Below are positions 34,795 to 43,288 of a stretch of 64,000 nt of DNA, piece by piece. How positions within the stretch are numbered: the first letter of the stretch is position 1; each line of letters opens with the position of its first letter. The stretch is from the NCBI GenBank assembly GCA_008364785.1, contig VTTJ01000007.1, positions 62,001-126,000 of the forward strand, in the 5' to 3' direction. The stretch comes from Bacillus sp. BGMRC 2118. GTDB lineage: Bacteria > Bacillota > Bacilli > Bacillales > SA4. The notes under the pieces are model-generated. The model saw only the letters and a list, made by a program, of their open reading frames with translations, was not told the origin of the DNA and ran no database searches. Made by a program: the position numbers and the translations under genes.

Positions 34795-35136
34795 ATTGCC
34801 ACCTCAAATGTTTTTTCTCATTATATTTTAAAAGTATACTATGTTAAAAAACAGTCCTAATATTAGTAACAGATTGTAGCGGAAAGCGAGTGCAATGGAG
34901 CGAAAATCACCTAGTTATACAGAAAGAATAATATACAAGAAAAAAGACTGTAGACAACTCGAAATATTCGAGTTTGTCTACAGTCTGAGTCTTTTATCGT
35001 AGATAAGAGACTTTTTAATTTTAGTTTGGAGGCTATTTCATGATAATTGTTGCAATAAATGATAAAATTAAAGTATCGTACTTATTCAGGTAAACTCCAG
35101 TTTTATACAATGATAAAAAATGATAGGAGGAATGCA

Positions 35137-36630
35137 ATGGTCGTTCATCACTTTGATACAGATTACCTGATATTGCTGTTTTCAATACTGCTTATTCTAG
35201 GAGTTGTTACAACTAAGTTATCTTCAAGGCTAGGTGTCCCGTCACTTGTGTTGTTTATCTTAGTAGGTATTGTAATGGGTAGTGATGTATTAGGAATCAT
35301 CTATTTTGATAATGCTAATGTAGCACAATTAATTGGGGTTTTGGCACTTATTATCATTTTATTTGAAGGTGGATTGCAAACAAAATGGAAGTCTGTTAAA
35401 CCAGTAATGGCCCCTGCGCTTACATTGGCTACAGTTGGTGTTTTGTTAACAACTGCAATTGTAGCAGTAGGTGTTAAACTTGTACTAGGAATAGACTGGC
35501 TTGGAGCCTTTCTAGTAGGAGCTATTGTTGGTTCAACAGATGCTGCGGCTGTTTTCTCCATATTATCGGGACAAAACGTTAAGGAAAAAATCTCCTCCAC
35601 TCTTGAAGCAGAATCGGGAACAAATGACCCGATGGCTGTCTTTCTAACCTTATCTTTTATTGAACTACTAACAACTAATACAGGAAATGTATTACTGTTC
35701 ATAGGCTCCTTTGTTTGGCAAATGGGAATTGGGTTACTCATAGGACTTCTGTTAGGAAGACTCTCTTCTAAATCGATCAATAAAATTTCTCTTGATTCCA
35801 GTGGTTTATACCCAGTTTTCGCACTAGCCTTCGCGGTCTTCACATATAGTATTACGGCGATGGTGAATGCCAGTGGATTACTTGCTGTATATGTAGCAGC
35901 GATCGTGATTGGAAACAAGGAGTTAGTATATAGACACTCTATCCTACGATTCAATGAAGGTTTTGCCTGGATGATGCAAATTTTAATGTTTATTATATTA
36001 GGTTTATTAGTATTCCCTTCAGAACTAATGGACGTTGGACTTATATGGAAGGGTCTCTTCATATCCTTTATCCTTCTTTTTATTGCAAGACCAATTGCTG
36101 TCTTTATCTCTATTCATTTCTTTGACTTTGACCTAAGGGAGAAGATTTTCTTATCATGGGCGGGTTTACGAGGTGCAGTACCAATTGTATTGGCAACCTT
36201 TCCAATGATTGCAGGAGTTGAAAACAGTCAACTTATTTTTAATATTGTGTTTTTCGTTGTCCTAACATCAGCCTTAATTCAAGGTACAACAATACCACTC
36301 TTTGTTAAAAAACTTTCTCTATCTGGACCGGTAAAGGCTGTAGCCCCTCACACATTAGAACTGGTCTCAATTGGTAAGGCGAATGCTGAGATGATTGAAT
36401 ATCATATTGGGGAGAATAACGAACTAATAGGAAGAGCTTTAAAAGATGTGAAATTTCCAAATAAGGTACTCATAAATGCAATCGTTAGAGATAAACAGCT
36501 AGAGACTCCAACAGGTGAAACAACTTTACAACATAATGATATTTTATATATATTAGTGGACAAAAATAGTGTAAAACATTTAAATGAATTTCTAGAAAGC
36601 CAAATGCTGACAAGAGATTTTGTCGGATGA
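35137..36630 (+). CDS. K+/H+ (NhaP2-type) antiporter with RCK-C domain
   Basis: 497 aa from the ATG at 35137, chosen for AGGAGG in the preceding 12 bases; upstream in-frame ATGs lack a site. It has about 12 membrane segments of the CPA1 fold with the GGLQTKWK, GSTDAAAVFSIL and ESGTNDPMAVFLTLSF signatures, the latter with the ND pair of the transport site. Residues ~410-490 are a TrkA-C domain (KFPNKVLINAIVRDKQLETPTG), as in KhtU/NhaP2 systems that sense a nucleotide or potassium. It exchanges cytoplasmic cations for protons. It overlaps the leader of the NudF gene. Confidence 0.88.
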   Translation: MVVHHFDTDYLILLFSILLILGVVTTKLSSRLGVPSLVLFILVGIVMGSDVLGIIYFDNANVAQLIGVLALIIILFEGGLQTKWKSVKPVMAPALTLATVGVLLTTAIVAVGVKLVLGIDWLGAFLVGAIVGSTDAAAVFSILSGQNVKEKISSTLEAESGTNDPMAVFLTLSFIELLTTNTGNVLLFIGSFVWQMGIGLLIGLLLGRLSSKSINKISLDSSGLYPVFALAFAVFTYSITAMVNASGLLAVYVAAIVIGNKELVYRHSILRFNEGFAWMMQILMFIILGLLVFPSELMDVGLIWKGLFISFILLFIARPIAVFISIHFFDFDLREKIFLSWAGLRGAVPIVLATFPMIAGVENSQLIFNIVFFVVLTSALIQGTTIPLFVKKLSLSGPVKAVAPHTLELVSIGKANAEMIEYHIGENNELIGRALKDVKFPNKVLINAIVRDKQLETPTGETTLQHNDILYILVDKNSVKHLNEFLESQMLTRDFVG

Positions 36631-36656
36631 TTAGTAAACGGTTAGGAGACCGAAGT

Positions 36657-37217
36657 ATGAAAAAGTGGAAAACACTCGACTCTACGTACATTTACCAAAC
36701 TCCATATGGAAATCTAAGATCTGATTCGTGCCAATTACCCAATGGATTAAAGATTGACCACTATTATGTTCATGAATATGCAGATTGGGTAAATGCATTT
36801 GTACTGTCAAATGAAAATCAAGTTGTTTTAGTCGAACAATATCGTCATCCTTCCGGGCAGTTTATGTTAGAAATACCAGCTGGAAGTGTAGAAGAGGGAG
36901 AGAGTTACGAAGAGGGAATAGTACGTGAAGTTCGTGAAGAAACTGGTTATGTCAGTGATGTGCCACCCATCTACTTAGGCGAGTATTGGGTAAATCCTGC
37001 TACACAAACGAATAAAGTAATAAATTATTTAATGATTAACGCGAAGAAGAAGGAAAATCAAAAATTCGACAAATCTGAAGACATTACCATTCATTTAGTT
37101 AATTTTGAGGAAATGGAAACGTGGATCAAGGAACAAAAGATCAATCAGTATTTCACAGTTAGCTCTTTTTATATGGTTAAAAGTTATCTTGAAAAAAGCA
37201 GAAACCTAAGTAAATAG
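36657..37217 (+). CDS. nudF: ADP-ribose pyrophosphatase (Nudix)
   Basis: 186 aa from the ATG at 36657 (TTAGGAGA upstream). The Nudix box is complete: G-SVEEG-E-SYEEGIV-REVREETGYV. The upstream EQYRHP and downstream GEYWVNPATQTNKV match ADP-ribose/NDP-sugar hydrolases of the NudF type. It cleaves ADP-ribose to AMP and ribose-5-phosphate. In-frame upstream sequence (from 36627) overlaps the antiporter stop. The terminator stem overlaps its last codons. Confidence 0.9.
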   Translation: MKKWKTLDSTYIYQTPYGNLRSDSCQLPNGLKIDHYYVHEYADWVNAFVLSNENQVVLVEQYRHPSGQFMLEIPAGSVEEGESYEEGIVREVREETGYVSDVPPIYLGEYWVNPATQTNKVINYLMINAKKKENQKFDKSEDITIHLVNFEEMETWIKEQKINQYFTVSSFYMVKSYLEKSRNLSK

Positions 37218-37232
37218 GTTTCTGCTTTTTCA
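37192..37232. terminator. Bidirectional intrinsic terminator
   Basis: AAAAAGCAGAAACCTA and its complement (37193-37208 with 37215-37230) form a 16-bp stem between convergent genes. Confidence 0.8.
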
Positions 37233-37233
37233 T

Positions 37234-37668
37234 TTATATAATGCGTAAGTATAAATGATGACCATTGTTTCCATCTATTGGGGTCTTTTGAATTTTAAAA
37301 TCTGTTGGATCTATCGTATAATTATGCTCTTTTGCCCATGTGTACATTTTTTCAAATGATTCATACATTTGTTCTACTGGTAATGTATGGTGGACATAAA
37401 TATAAGAGGCTGCTGGTAGTTCATAACCTTCCATATTATATGGGATTTCATCTAGATTACGTACTTCACAGCCAACTAACTGAGTAAATTCTTCCCCCAC
37501 TAATTGCAAACAAATGTCGTAAAAGTAAGGGGAGGTACGATTTTTCAGTTCATCCACTCTTTGATGAATAGTTTGCCATGCTTTAGGCATCTCAACTGAT
37601 AATCCACTCCAATGACTAACAACCTTTATACCAACTACTTTAAAAGAATCTAACTCAACTATTTTCAA
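37234..37668 (-). CDS. GyrI-like small-molecule-binding protein
   Basis: 144 aa from TTG at 37666-37668, with GAGGTGG five bases upstream; a GTG at 37677 overlaps that site. It fits the SOUL/GyrI-like effector-binding fold: FKVVGIKVVSHWSGLS at the start, CEVRNLDEIPYNMEGYELPAASYIYVHHTLPVEQM in the middle and a C-terminal YLRII strand. Members sequester small molecules or serve as ligand domains of AraC/MerR regulators; this one has no DNA-binding part. Convergent with nudF. Confidence 0.75.
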   Translation of the reverse strand: MKIVELDSFKVVGIKVVSHWSGLSVEMPKAWQTIHQRVDELKNRTSPYFYDICLQLVGEEFTQLVGCEVRNLDEIPYNMEGYELPAASYIYVHHTLPVEQMYESFEKMYTWAKEHNYTIDPTDFKIQKTPIDGNNGHHLYLRII

Positions 37669-37785
37669 TTTTACCACCTCATTGTCACTTGTATTCTATT
37701 ACATTATAATACCATTATAGCTTACAAGATTTGTTATAAATGAGAAAAATTATAGAATTATTATAAGAAAAAGGGGGGATAAATA

Positions 37786-38280
37786 GTGCAAAAAATTAGA
37801 CAAGCAATACAAGCCGAGAGTGAATCAATCATCCACTTACTAAAAGAATGTGCTAAATGGATAAAGGAGAAAGAAATTAACCAATGGCAATATCTTCTCG
37901 AAGGGGGAGAGGATGGCGAAATCCGAGATGCAATTGAAAGAGGAGAAACCTATATCCTTTTACATGAAAATGAAATAAGAGGAACATTTACTATTAGTGA
38001 TTGTCAAAATGAGTGGGATGAACATATTTTCGGCCCTGACATAGAGAATAATAGCCTGTATATACATAGACTTGCCATTCATCCTGCACTTATAGGACAA
38101 AGAATGGGACCTATATTACTAGAGTGGATTCAAAAGACCTTTAATCAAGAAAAAGAATGGCTAAAACTAGATTGTGTTGCATCTAATATGAAATTAGTTA
38201 CTTTCTATTGCGATAATGGATTTGAACACATAGGGGAAACAGATGGACATATGAAGTTTAGGAAGAGATTCGGGAAGTAG
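37786..38280 (+). CDS. GNAT N-acetyltransferase
   Basis: 164 aa from GTG at 37786 (AAGGGGGG upstream). Motif A is LYIHRLAIHPALIGQRMGPILLEWI (acetyl-CoA loop around GQRMG), with motif B WLKLDCVASNMKLVTFYCDNGFEHIGE. The substrate is unknown. It lies 9 bp before the HIT gene, so the two are probably one operon. Confidence 0.85.
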   Translation: MQKIRQAIQAESESIIHLLKECAKWIKEKEINQWQYLLEGGEDGEIRDAIERGETYILLHENEIRGTFTISDCQNEWDEHIFGPDIENNSLYIHRLAIHPALIGQRMGPILLEWIQKTFNQEKEWLKLDCVASNMKLVTFYCDNGFEHIGETDGHMKFRKRFGK

Positions 38281-38289
38281 GAGATAAAA

Positions 38290-38730
38290 ATGAAAGATTG
38301 CTTAGGTTGTGAATTGGCCAATAAAGAATTGCCCGTATATGTTGTATATGAAAATGAATATGTTTGTTGTTTTCTAGACCATGATCCATATAACGAAGGT
38401 CATACGTTAATTCTACCCAAAGCTCATAGAAGTGAACTCGTAGAGCTAGACGAGTTATTGGCAAATGAAATTATGAAAATATCGATTGTTATTGCGAAAG
38501 CCTTGAAACACTTATATCAACCAGATGGGATTACAATTAACCAAAACAACGGTATTTTCAATGAACTGAGCCACTACCATATGCATGTAGTCCCTAGATA
38601 CAGTAATCGATCATTTGAAGACTTTTATTCAGAAGAGCCAATGGATAATGCACATTTAAAGGAAAGATTATCAGTAACACAAGAGGTTATGGTTTCGGAA
38701 ATTGGAAGGATTCTGAGTTGTGAAGAATAG
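38290..38730 (+). CDS. hit: HIT-family nucleotide hydrolase/transferase
   Basis: 146 aa. The histidine triad HYHMHVV is complete near residue 97, with the N-terminal CLGCELANKELP carrying a CxxC pair as in Bacillus Hit proteins, and FLDHDPYNEGHTLILPKAH as the substrate-binding strand. HIT enzymes hydrolyse nucleoside phosphoramidates or AMP-lysine-type substrates. It follows a GNAT gene by nine bases. Confidence 0.9.
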   Translation: MKDCLGCELANKELPVYVVYENEYVCCFLDHDPYNEGHTLILPKAHRSELVELDELLANEIMKISIVIAKALKHLYQPDGITINQNNGIFNELSHYHMHVVPRYSNRSFEDFYSEEPMDNAHLKERLSVTQEVMVSEIGRILSCEE

Positions 38731-38815
38731 AAAATAATTCAATATATAATTATATTAAGATAGTTTTAATTGGTAAGAAAAAGAAACTGGGACATAAGAT
38801 ATTAGTCAATAATAA

Positions 38816-38872
38816 ACCCGAACTATTAGGTGATATTTTAATAAATAGAACGCCTAATAATTCGGGTCTTTA
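38816..38872 (+). terminator. Long-stem terminator-like hairpin
   Basis: ACCCGAACTATTAGG (38816-38830) pairs with CCTAATAATTCGGGT (38853-38867), one mismatch in 15, followed by CTTTATTT. Just upstream is AAACTGGGACATAAG, a phrase I remember as recurrent between genes in Bacillales, unchecked. Confidence 0.6.
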
Positions 38873-38897
38873 TTTGTTTATAAATAGATTTTTTGAT

Positions 38898-39128
38898 CTA
38901 AAAGATCAGCTTCTTTAACTTCTGATTTTTTTCTAGTTTTTGTTCAGTGTCAGCTAAGTCATACTTCTTCAAAAGGTGAAACAATTCATTTAATTGAAGT
39001 TGAGTAGGTGAAGTTAACAGGAATTTTAAACTATTTGTATAGATTTCTGGAGGCAAAAATGGTACTTGCTCTTCAAGTTTATTCTTCACATCATCTATTG
39101 AATGGTCAATTTTACATGTACTCATCAT
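38898..39128 (-). CDS. Small hypothetical protein in the fdhD-moaA operon
   Basis: 76 aa from the ATG at 39126-39128 (GGAGG six bases upstream). Mostly helical and charged, starting MMSTCKIDHSIDDVKNKLEE with a patch PFLPPEIYTNSLKFLL. It overlaps the tail region of moaA closely (2-bp gap), so it is the third gene of fdhD-moaA. No known motif; the shared operon suggests a role linked to molybdopterin or formate dehydrogenase. Confidence 0.65.
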   Translation of the reverse strand: MMSTCKIDHSIDDVKNKLEEQVPFLPPEIYTNSLKFLLTSPTQLQLNELFHLLKKYDLADTEQKLEKNQKLKKLIF

Positions 39129-39130
39129 TT

Positions 39131-40144
39131 TTAACCTCCAATACGTGACATTTCTACTTTTTCTCTTGTTGTTTTTAAAGCGCTGCGTTCTTCCGAATAA
39201 CGGTCTTTTCGACGAAACCATAAATTAGATAGGTAGGACGAAACTTCTTCATCAGATAAATCTGAACGAAGAGAGGTTCGGATGTCGTGACCTTTCGTTG
39301 CAAATAGGCAAGTGTATAATTTTCCGTCTGCCGATAGTCGGGCACGATTACATGAAGAACAAAAGGCATCTGATACAGAGGAAATGACTCCAATTTCCTC
39401 GTCTGATCCAATATATTTATACCTTGTTGCCACTTCTCCAACATAGTTAGGATCAATAGGCTCAAGTGGCATTACCTGATGAATGTCTTCGATAATCTGT
39501 TTCTTAGGATAGACATCATCCAGTTTCCATTGATTCGTATTTCCAACATCCATGAATTCAATGTACCTAAGGATATGTCCTCTTTCTCTGAAAAACTTAG
39601 CCATAGGGATGATTTCGTTTTCGTTCATACCCTTCTTAACAACCATATTAATTTTGACCTGTAAACCTGCTTCTGCTGCAGCATCAATGCCGTCTACTAC
39701 AGTTTGAACTGAAATACCTCTTCCATTAATTCTTCCGAATATCTCGTCATGCAGTGAATCTAGGCTTATTGAAACACGCTTTAACCCTGCGTCCTTTAAT
39801 TCCTTTGCATATTTGGGAAGGAGGCTACCGTTAGTTGTCATAGCTATATCCTCGACACCTTGTATGGCGTTGATTTTTGATATGAGCTCAGACAAGTTCT
39901 TTCGCATCAATGGTTCCCCGCCTGTAATTCTAACCTTTTGAACACCTAAGTTCTCCACAAATAGTCTTGTAACACGCTCCAGTTCTTCGAAGGAAAGTAG
40001 CTCATCCCTTTTTAAAAATGGATAGTCAGGACCGAAAATCTCTGCAGGCATACAATAGGTGCAACGAAAATTACATTTATCTGTCACAGATATTCGTAAA
40101 TCTCGTAGCGGACGTTGTAATTGATCGAGAACTTTATTGGTCAC
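39131..40144 (-). CDS. moaA: GTP 3',8-cyclase MoaA (radical SAM)
   Basis: 337 aa from GTG at 40142-40144 with AAGGAGG upstream. The radical-SAM cluster cysteines C24, C28 and C31 (CNFRCTYC) are present, the C-terminal [4Fe-4S] site cysteines are in [18 protein letters not shown], and the essential GG tail ends the protein (SRIGG). MoaA makes the first molybdopterin intermediate from GTP. It sits between fdhD and a small protein. The rest of the pathway here is the moeA-moaD cluster at 13.5-15.9 kb. Confidence 0.96.
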   Translation of the reverse strand: MTNKVLDQLQRPLRDLRISVTDKCNFRCTYCMPAEIFGPDYPFLKRDELLSFEELERVTRLFVENLGVQKVRITGGEPLMRKNLSELISKINAIQGVEDIAMTTNGSLLPKYAKELKDAGLKRVSISLDSLHDEIFGRINGRGISVQTVVDGIDAAAEAGLQVKINMVVKKGMNENEIIPMAKFFRERGHILRYIEFMDVGNTNQWKLDDVYPKKQIIEDIHQVMPLEPIDPNYVGEVATRYKYIGSDEEIGVISSVSDAFCSSCNRARLSADGKLYTCLFATKGHDIRTSLRSDLSDEEVSSYLSNLWFRRKDRYSEERSALKTTREKVEMSRIGG

Positions 40145-40158
40145 TTAGATTCCCTCCT

Positions 40159-40953
40159 TTATTCTGGCAGTACAATTCTATGTGGATGGGAGTACACATT
40201 AAACGTTCCTCCACGTATAAAGCCTACTGCTGTAATGTTTAAATCTTCAGCTAGTTTAATAGCTAAGTCAGTAGGAGCAGACTTGGATAACACGATTCCG
40301 ACTCCGATTTTTGCAGCCTTTACTAAAACTTCAGACGAAATTCTGCCACTAAAAACAATCACTTTATCACGAACAGGAACTCTATTTAATAAACTATATC
40401 CATATAATTTATCGAGTGCATTATGTCTACCGATATCAGTGCGACTAACAAGCATTTCATCTGGTGAACATAAAGCAGCATTGTGAACTCCACCTGTTTC
40501 TTGAAATACAATACTACTATTCTGCATATCTTTCATCAATGATATACACTGATCAGGTGTTAAAGTTGTAGTAGAAGTGGATGTCTTTGCTGTTCTAGCA
40601 TCGTTATGAAAATAAAACTGTCGGCTTTTACCGCAGCAAGATCCGATAAAACGTTTTGAATAATATTGCTGACTTGTTGTAACATCTGCATATAATTCAA
40701 TGTGTGCATATCCCTTTGACTCGTCTATATTTATAGATTTTATGTCATCTTTAAAGCGAATAACCCCTTCAGATGCTAAAAAACCAATTACCATCTCATC
40801 AAAGTGAGTAGGAGTACATACCATCGTAGCAAATTCCGCATTGTTAACAAATATTGTTAATGGAAATTCCGTTACAATATCATCTTCTATAGTTTGTAGT
40901 TTGCCGTCTTGGTATTTAACTATTTTTTTAGTTAAGCTCATTTCTTGAATCAT
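40159..40953 (-). CDS. fdhD: Formate dehydrogenase accessory sulfurtransferase FdhD
   Basis: 264 aa from the ATG at 40951-40953 (AAGGTGATAAT upstream). The in-frame extension beyond it has no coding features. It contains the FdhD hallmarks: ATMVCTPTHFDEMVIGFLASEGVI, the cysteine motif GSCCGKSR, GGVHNAALC and DIGRHNALDKL. FdhD passes sulfur from cysteine desulfurase to the bis-MGD cofactor, a step needed by formate dehydrogenase. Faces the OFA transporter and FdhF-like gene across a 400-bp region with a leader RNA. Confidence 0.95.
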   Translation of the reverse strand: MIQEMSLTKKIVKYQDGKLQTIEDDIVTEFPLTIFVNNAEFATMVCTPTHFDEMVIGFLASEGVIRFKDDIKSINIDESKGYAHIELYADVTTSQQYYSKRFIGSCCGKSRQFYFHNDARTAKTSTSTTTLTPDQCISLMKDMQNSSIVFQETGGVHNAALCSPDEMLVSRTDIGRHNALDKLYGYSLLNRVPVRDKVIVFSGRISSEVLVKAAKIGVGIVLSKSAPTDLAIKLAEDLNITAVGFIRGGTFNVYSHPHRIVLPE

Positions 40954-41136
40954 ATTATCACCTTGGCTTTTTAGGATAATAAAAATATAATCACAATCTG
41001 TGAAACTAGACAAGTAATAAAACTTGTAAACTATTTTTTTAGATTTTAAAAAAAATGTCGAAAAAACTATTGCGGTTATCGAATGAAAGTGATAATATTT
41101 GTCATGCAATGTTCATAAATTTGTAACATATTGATT

Positions 41137-41307
41137 CGGGGATAGCGAACCTGTCATTCGTTTTAATATGGTATAGAAATGACAAAATCGATTAACTGTT
41201 GGTCCGATAGTAGCGAATCCTGCTAGAAACTAACCGTCGATCTTACTTAGTGCATGTTCTTAATGTGGCATGTAGTAGGTTAAGATTGGCGGTTTTCTGT
41301 TTTTTGG
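41137..41307 (+). promoter_or_regulatory. Candidate riboswitch or antiterminator leader A (upstream of OFA transporter)
   Basis: Core hairpin TAGC-GAATCCT-GCTA (41211-41224) is enclosed by GTTGGT (41198-41203) pairing with ACTAAC (41229-41234). AACC at 41232 is also the start of the terminator stem 41232-41245 / 41281-41294, followed by a T run (41295-41305), so the helix around the core and the terminator are mutually exclusive. A second, related hairpin (TAGCGAACCTG, 41143-41153) lies upstream. A matching leader is at 43065. The ligand or protein is unknown; the location suggests a formate or molybdenum-cofactor signal. Confidence 0.6.
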
Positions 41308-41350
41308 CAAAAAAGAGCAAGAACATGTGAGAAAAATAGGGGGAAACAAC

Positions 41351-42622
41351 GTGAAAAAGACAAAGAATCGTTGGCTTATTGCTGCTTCAGCAGTAGGGAT
41401 TCACATTTCAATTGGTTCAGTTTATGCATGGAGTAACTTTACAACTCCTTTAATTGATCAGTTTGGATGGAGTGCAAGCCAAGTACAATTTACATTTAGT
41501 TTAGCTATTTTATTTCTAGGATTATCAGCTGCATTCTTAGGACATTTCGTTGAAAAATATGGTCCTAGAAAAGCAGGATTGCTTTCGGCTATTTTCTTTG
41601 GAGTAGGTATTACAGGTGCTGGACTTGCAGTTAACCTAGAATCATTACCACTACTATACATATTCTACGGAGTTCTAGGTGGAATTGGATTAGGAGTGGG
41701 GTATATTGCTCCAGTATCGACATTAGTAAAATGGTTCCCGGACCGTCGTGGCTTAGCTACTGGTCTTGCGATTATGGGATTTGGTTTTGCAGCTGCAATT
41801 GCGAGTCCAATTATGGAATCTTTAATTAAATCTGTTGGGACTGCCAACACGTTCTACATTTTAGGTATTTCTTATTTCATTATCATGCTATTATCATCAT
41901 TATATTTAGAAAAGCCGGAAGAAGGCTGGGCTCCAGCTGGATTCAAAGAGAAGGTACAATCTGGTAAGGTAAAGCTGAAAGAAGACCTTGCCCAATTAAC
42001 AGCGAATGAAGCAATTAAAACATCAAGATTTTACTATTTATGGATCATGCTTTTCATCAACGTTACTTGTGGTATTGCTATTATTTCTGCTGCAAAACCA
42101 TTAGCACAAGAAAGTATCGGTTTAACGACAGTTGAAGCTGCTGCACTTGTTGGTGTAATGGGGTTATTTAATGGATTTGGTCGTATTGGATGGGCTACGG
42201 TTTCGGATTATATCGGGCGTCCAAATACGTATACGACATTCTTTGCTGTACAAATTGTGTTATTTGCATTATTACCACATACAACAGGTGCCTTATTGTT
42301 CCAAGTCATGTTAGCAATTGTTTATACGATGTACGGTGGTGGATTTGCTTCTATTCCTGCATATATTGGTGACATCTTCGGTACAAAGCAATTAGGTGCA
42401 ATTCACGGTTACATCCTAACTGCTTGGGCAGCTGCTGGTTTAGTAGGCCCAATTTTTGCAGCCTGGATGAAAGATACTACAGGAAGCTATGCAACAAGCT
42501 TAAACTTCTTTGCAGTTTTATTCGTAGTAGCTTTAATCGTATCAATCTTAATTCGTCGTGACATCAGCAAACTTCGTGCACAAAACGCATCGAAAGGGTC
42601 AGGTAACACATTAGCAGGCTAA
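41351..42622 (+). CDS. OFA-family MFS transporter (oxalate/formate antiporter type)
   Basis: 423 aa from GTG at 41351 (AGGGGG eight bases upstream). Twelve membrane segments in the MFS fold, opening RWLIAASAVGIHISIGSVYAWSNF and FPDRRGLATGLAIMGFGFAAA, signatures of the oxalate/formate antiporter branch. Members carry formate, oxalate or other small carboxylates. Shares its neighbourhood with DUF2294, a FdhF-type oxidoreductase, fdhD and moaA, so formate or a related acid is a likely substrate. Preceded by leader A. Confidence 0.85.
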   Translation: MKKTKNRWLIAASAVGIHISIGSVYAWSNFTTPLIDQFGWSASQVQFTFSLAILFLGLSAAFLGHFVEKYGPRKAGLLSAIFFGVGITGAGLAVNLESLPLLYIFYGVLGGIGLGVGYIAPVSTLVKWFPDRRGLATGLAIMGFGFAAAIASPIMESLIKSVGTANTFYILGISYFIIMLLSSLYLEKPEEGWAPAGFKEKVQSGKVKLKEDLAQLTANEAIKTSRFYYLWIMLFINVTCGIAIISAAKPLAQESIGLTTVEAAALVGVMGLFNGFGRIGWATVSDYIGRPNTYTTFFAVQIVLFALLPHTTGALLFQVMLAIVYTMYGGGFASIPAYIGDIFGTKQLGAIHGYILTAWAAAGLVGPIFAAWMKDTTGSYATSLNFFAVLFVVALIVSILIRRDISKLRAQNASKGSGNTLAG

Positions 42623-42695
42623 TTACTTTGCTTACCTTGCCTTTTGTGTTAAAATACAAAACATGTTTTAACCTCTAGAAGGTAGGGAAGAGTCA

Positions 42696-43055
42696 ATGAA
42701 TAAGTATGAAGCTGAATTTAGCAACCTTGTTCGATCCTTCAGGAAGAAGCATATGGGCAAAGGACCGAGTAAAATTACAACTACATTTTGTAAGAACTGG
42801 GCAATTTGTGAGATGGAAGGAAACCTGTCTCCGGTAGAGAAATTTATTGCCAGTGCTGATGAAGGTAAACAAGCGCTTAAATCTGCCCGAACAGAAATGG
42901 TTAAAGAAATGTATCGAAAAAATCCTCCACTAGAAATGGAAGAATTTTTAGGAACCAAATTTGTTGAGCTATTTATAGATATTGATATTGACCGAGACTT
43001 CGGTATGTCCATTTTCGTATTCGAAGAAAATCTCGAAGAAAAATTTTCAAAATAG
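42696..43055 (+). CDS. DUF2294-family protein
   Basis: 119 aa; GGTAGGGAAGAG precedes the ATG. It has the DUF2294 pattern MGKGPSKITTTFCKNWAICEMEG, LSPVEKF and a Glu/Asp-rich C-terminal segment (ELFIDIDIDRDFGMSIFVFEE). DUF2294 proteins are uncharacterised, and from memory often near carboxylate or bicarbonate transporters. Here it lies between the OFA transporter and the FdhF-like gene, so it may be an accessory factor of that system. Confidence 0.75.
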   Translation: MNKYEAEFSNLVRSFRKKHMGKGPSKITTTFCKNWAICEMEGNLSPVEKFIASADEGKQALKSARTEMVKEMYRKNPPLEMEEFLGTKFVELFIDIDIDRDFGMSIFVFEENLEEKFSK

Positions 43056-43064
43056 GTATAGCAC

Positions 43065-43142
43065 TTGGTAGCGAACCTGCTAAAGACTAACCACCGTTCA
43101 TTTCACCTAATCACTATATTGGGTGAATGTCGGTGGTTTTTT
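43065..43142 (+). promoter_or_regulatory. Candidate riboswitch or antiterminator leader B (upstream of fdhF-like gene)
   Basis: Core TAGC-GAACCT-GCTA (43069-43082) with flanking TTGGT (43065-43069) able to pair with ACTAA (43086-43090). AACC (43089-43092) is shared by a long terminator: AACCACCG (43089-43096) with CGGTGGTT (43131-43138) around CATTTCACC / GGGTGAATG, then six T residues. It repeats the organisation of leader A, with near-identical core. It sits 147 bp upstream of the fdhF-like start and just after the DUF2294 stop. Confidence 0.6.
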
Positions 43143-43288
43143 ATTTCATTTTATGAATGAAAGTATATGGAAAGAAAATTTAGACTATTTGTCTAGTTTT
43201 TCTAGCATATACTTGAACTGAGCAAGCGTTTTCGAGATTATGATAGTAATAGATAAATATAAACCTATCAATTATAGGAGTGAAAGTA

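Larger units (their letters stand above)
34411..35011. mobile_element. Internally deleted IS1182-family element
   Basis: 601-bp element bounded by 39-bp imperfect inverted repeats, left 34411-34449 and right 34973-35011 (32 of 39 positions match). The shared part reads GACTCAGA, then TGTAGACAAA. Inside are the 5' end of an IS1182-type transposase (minus strand) and a second palindrome at 34946-34985. Full-length relatives are about 1.9 kb, so roughly two thirds of the interior is lost while both ends remain. It could be moved only by a transposase supplied elsewhere. No clear target duplication is seen; both flanks are A/T runs. Confidence 0.75.

Noticed and set aside
35301..36062. 253-codon minus-strand open frame inside the K+/H+ antiporter gene
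   Set aside because: It mirrors membrane-segment codons of the antiporter and has no start signal or motif.
41137..41307. Known molybdenum-cofactor riboswitch
   Set aside because: The Moco motif has a different and larger conserved core; the TAGC-GAAYCCT-GCTA element does not match what I know of it.
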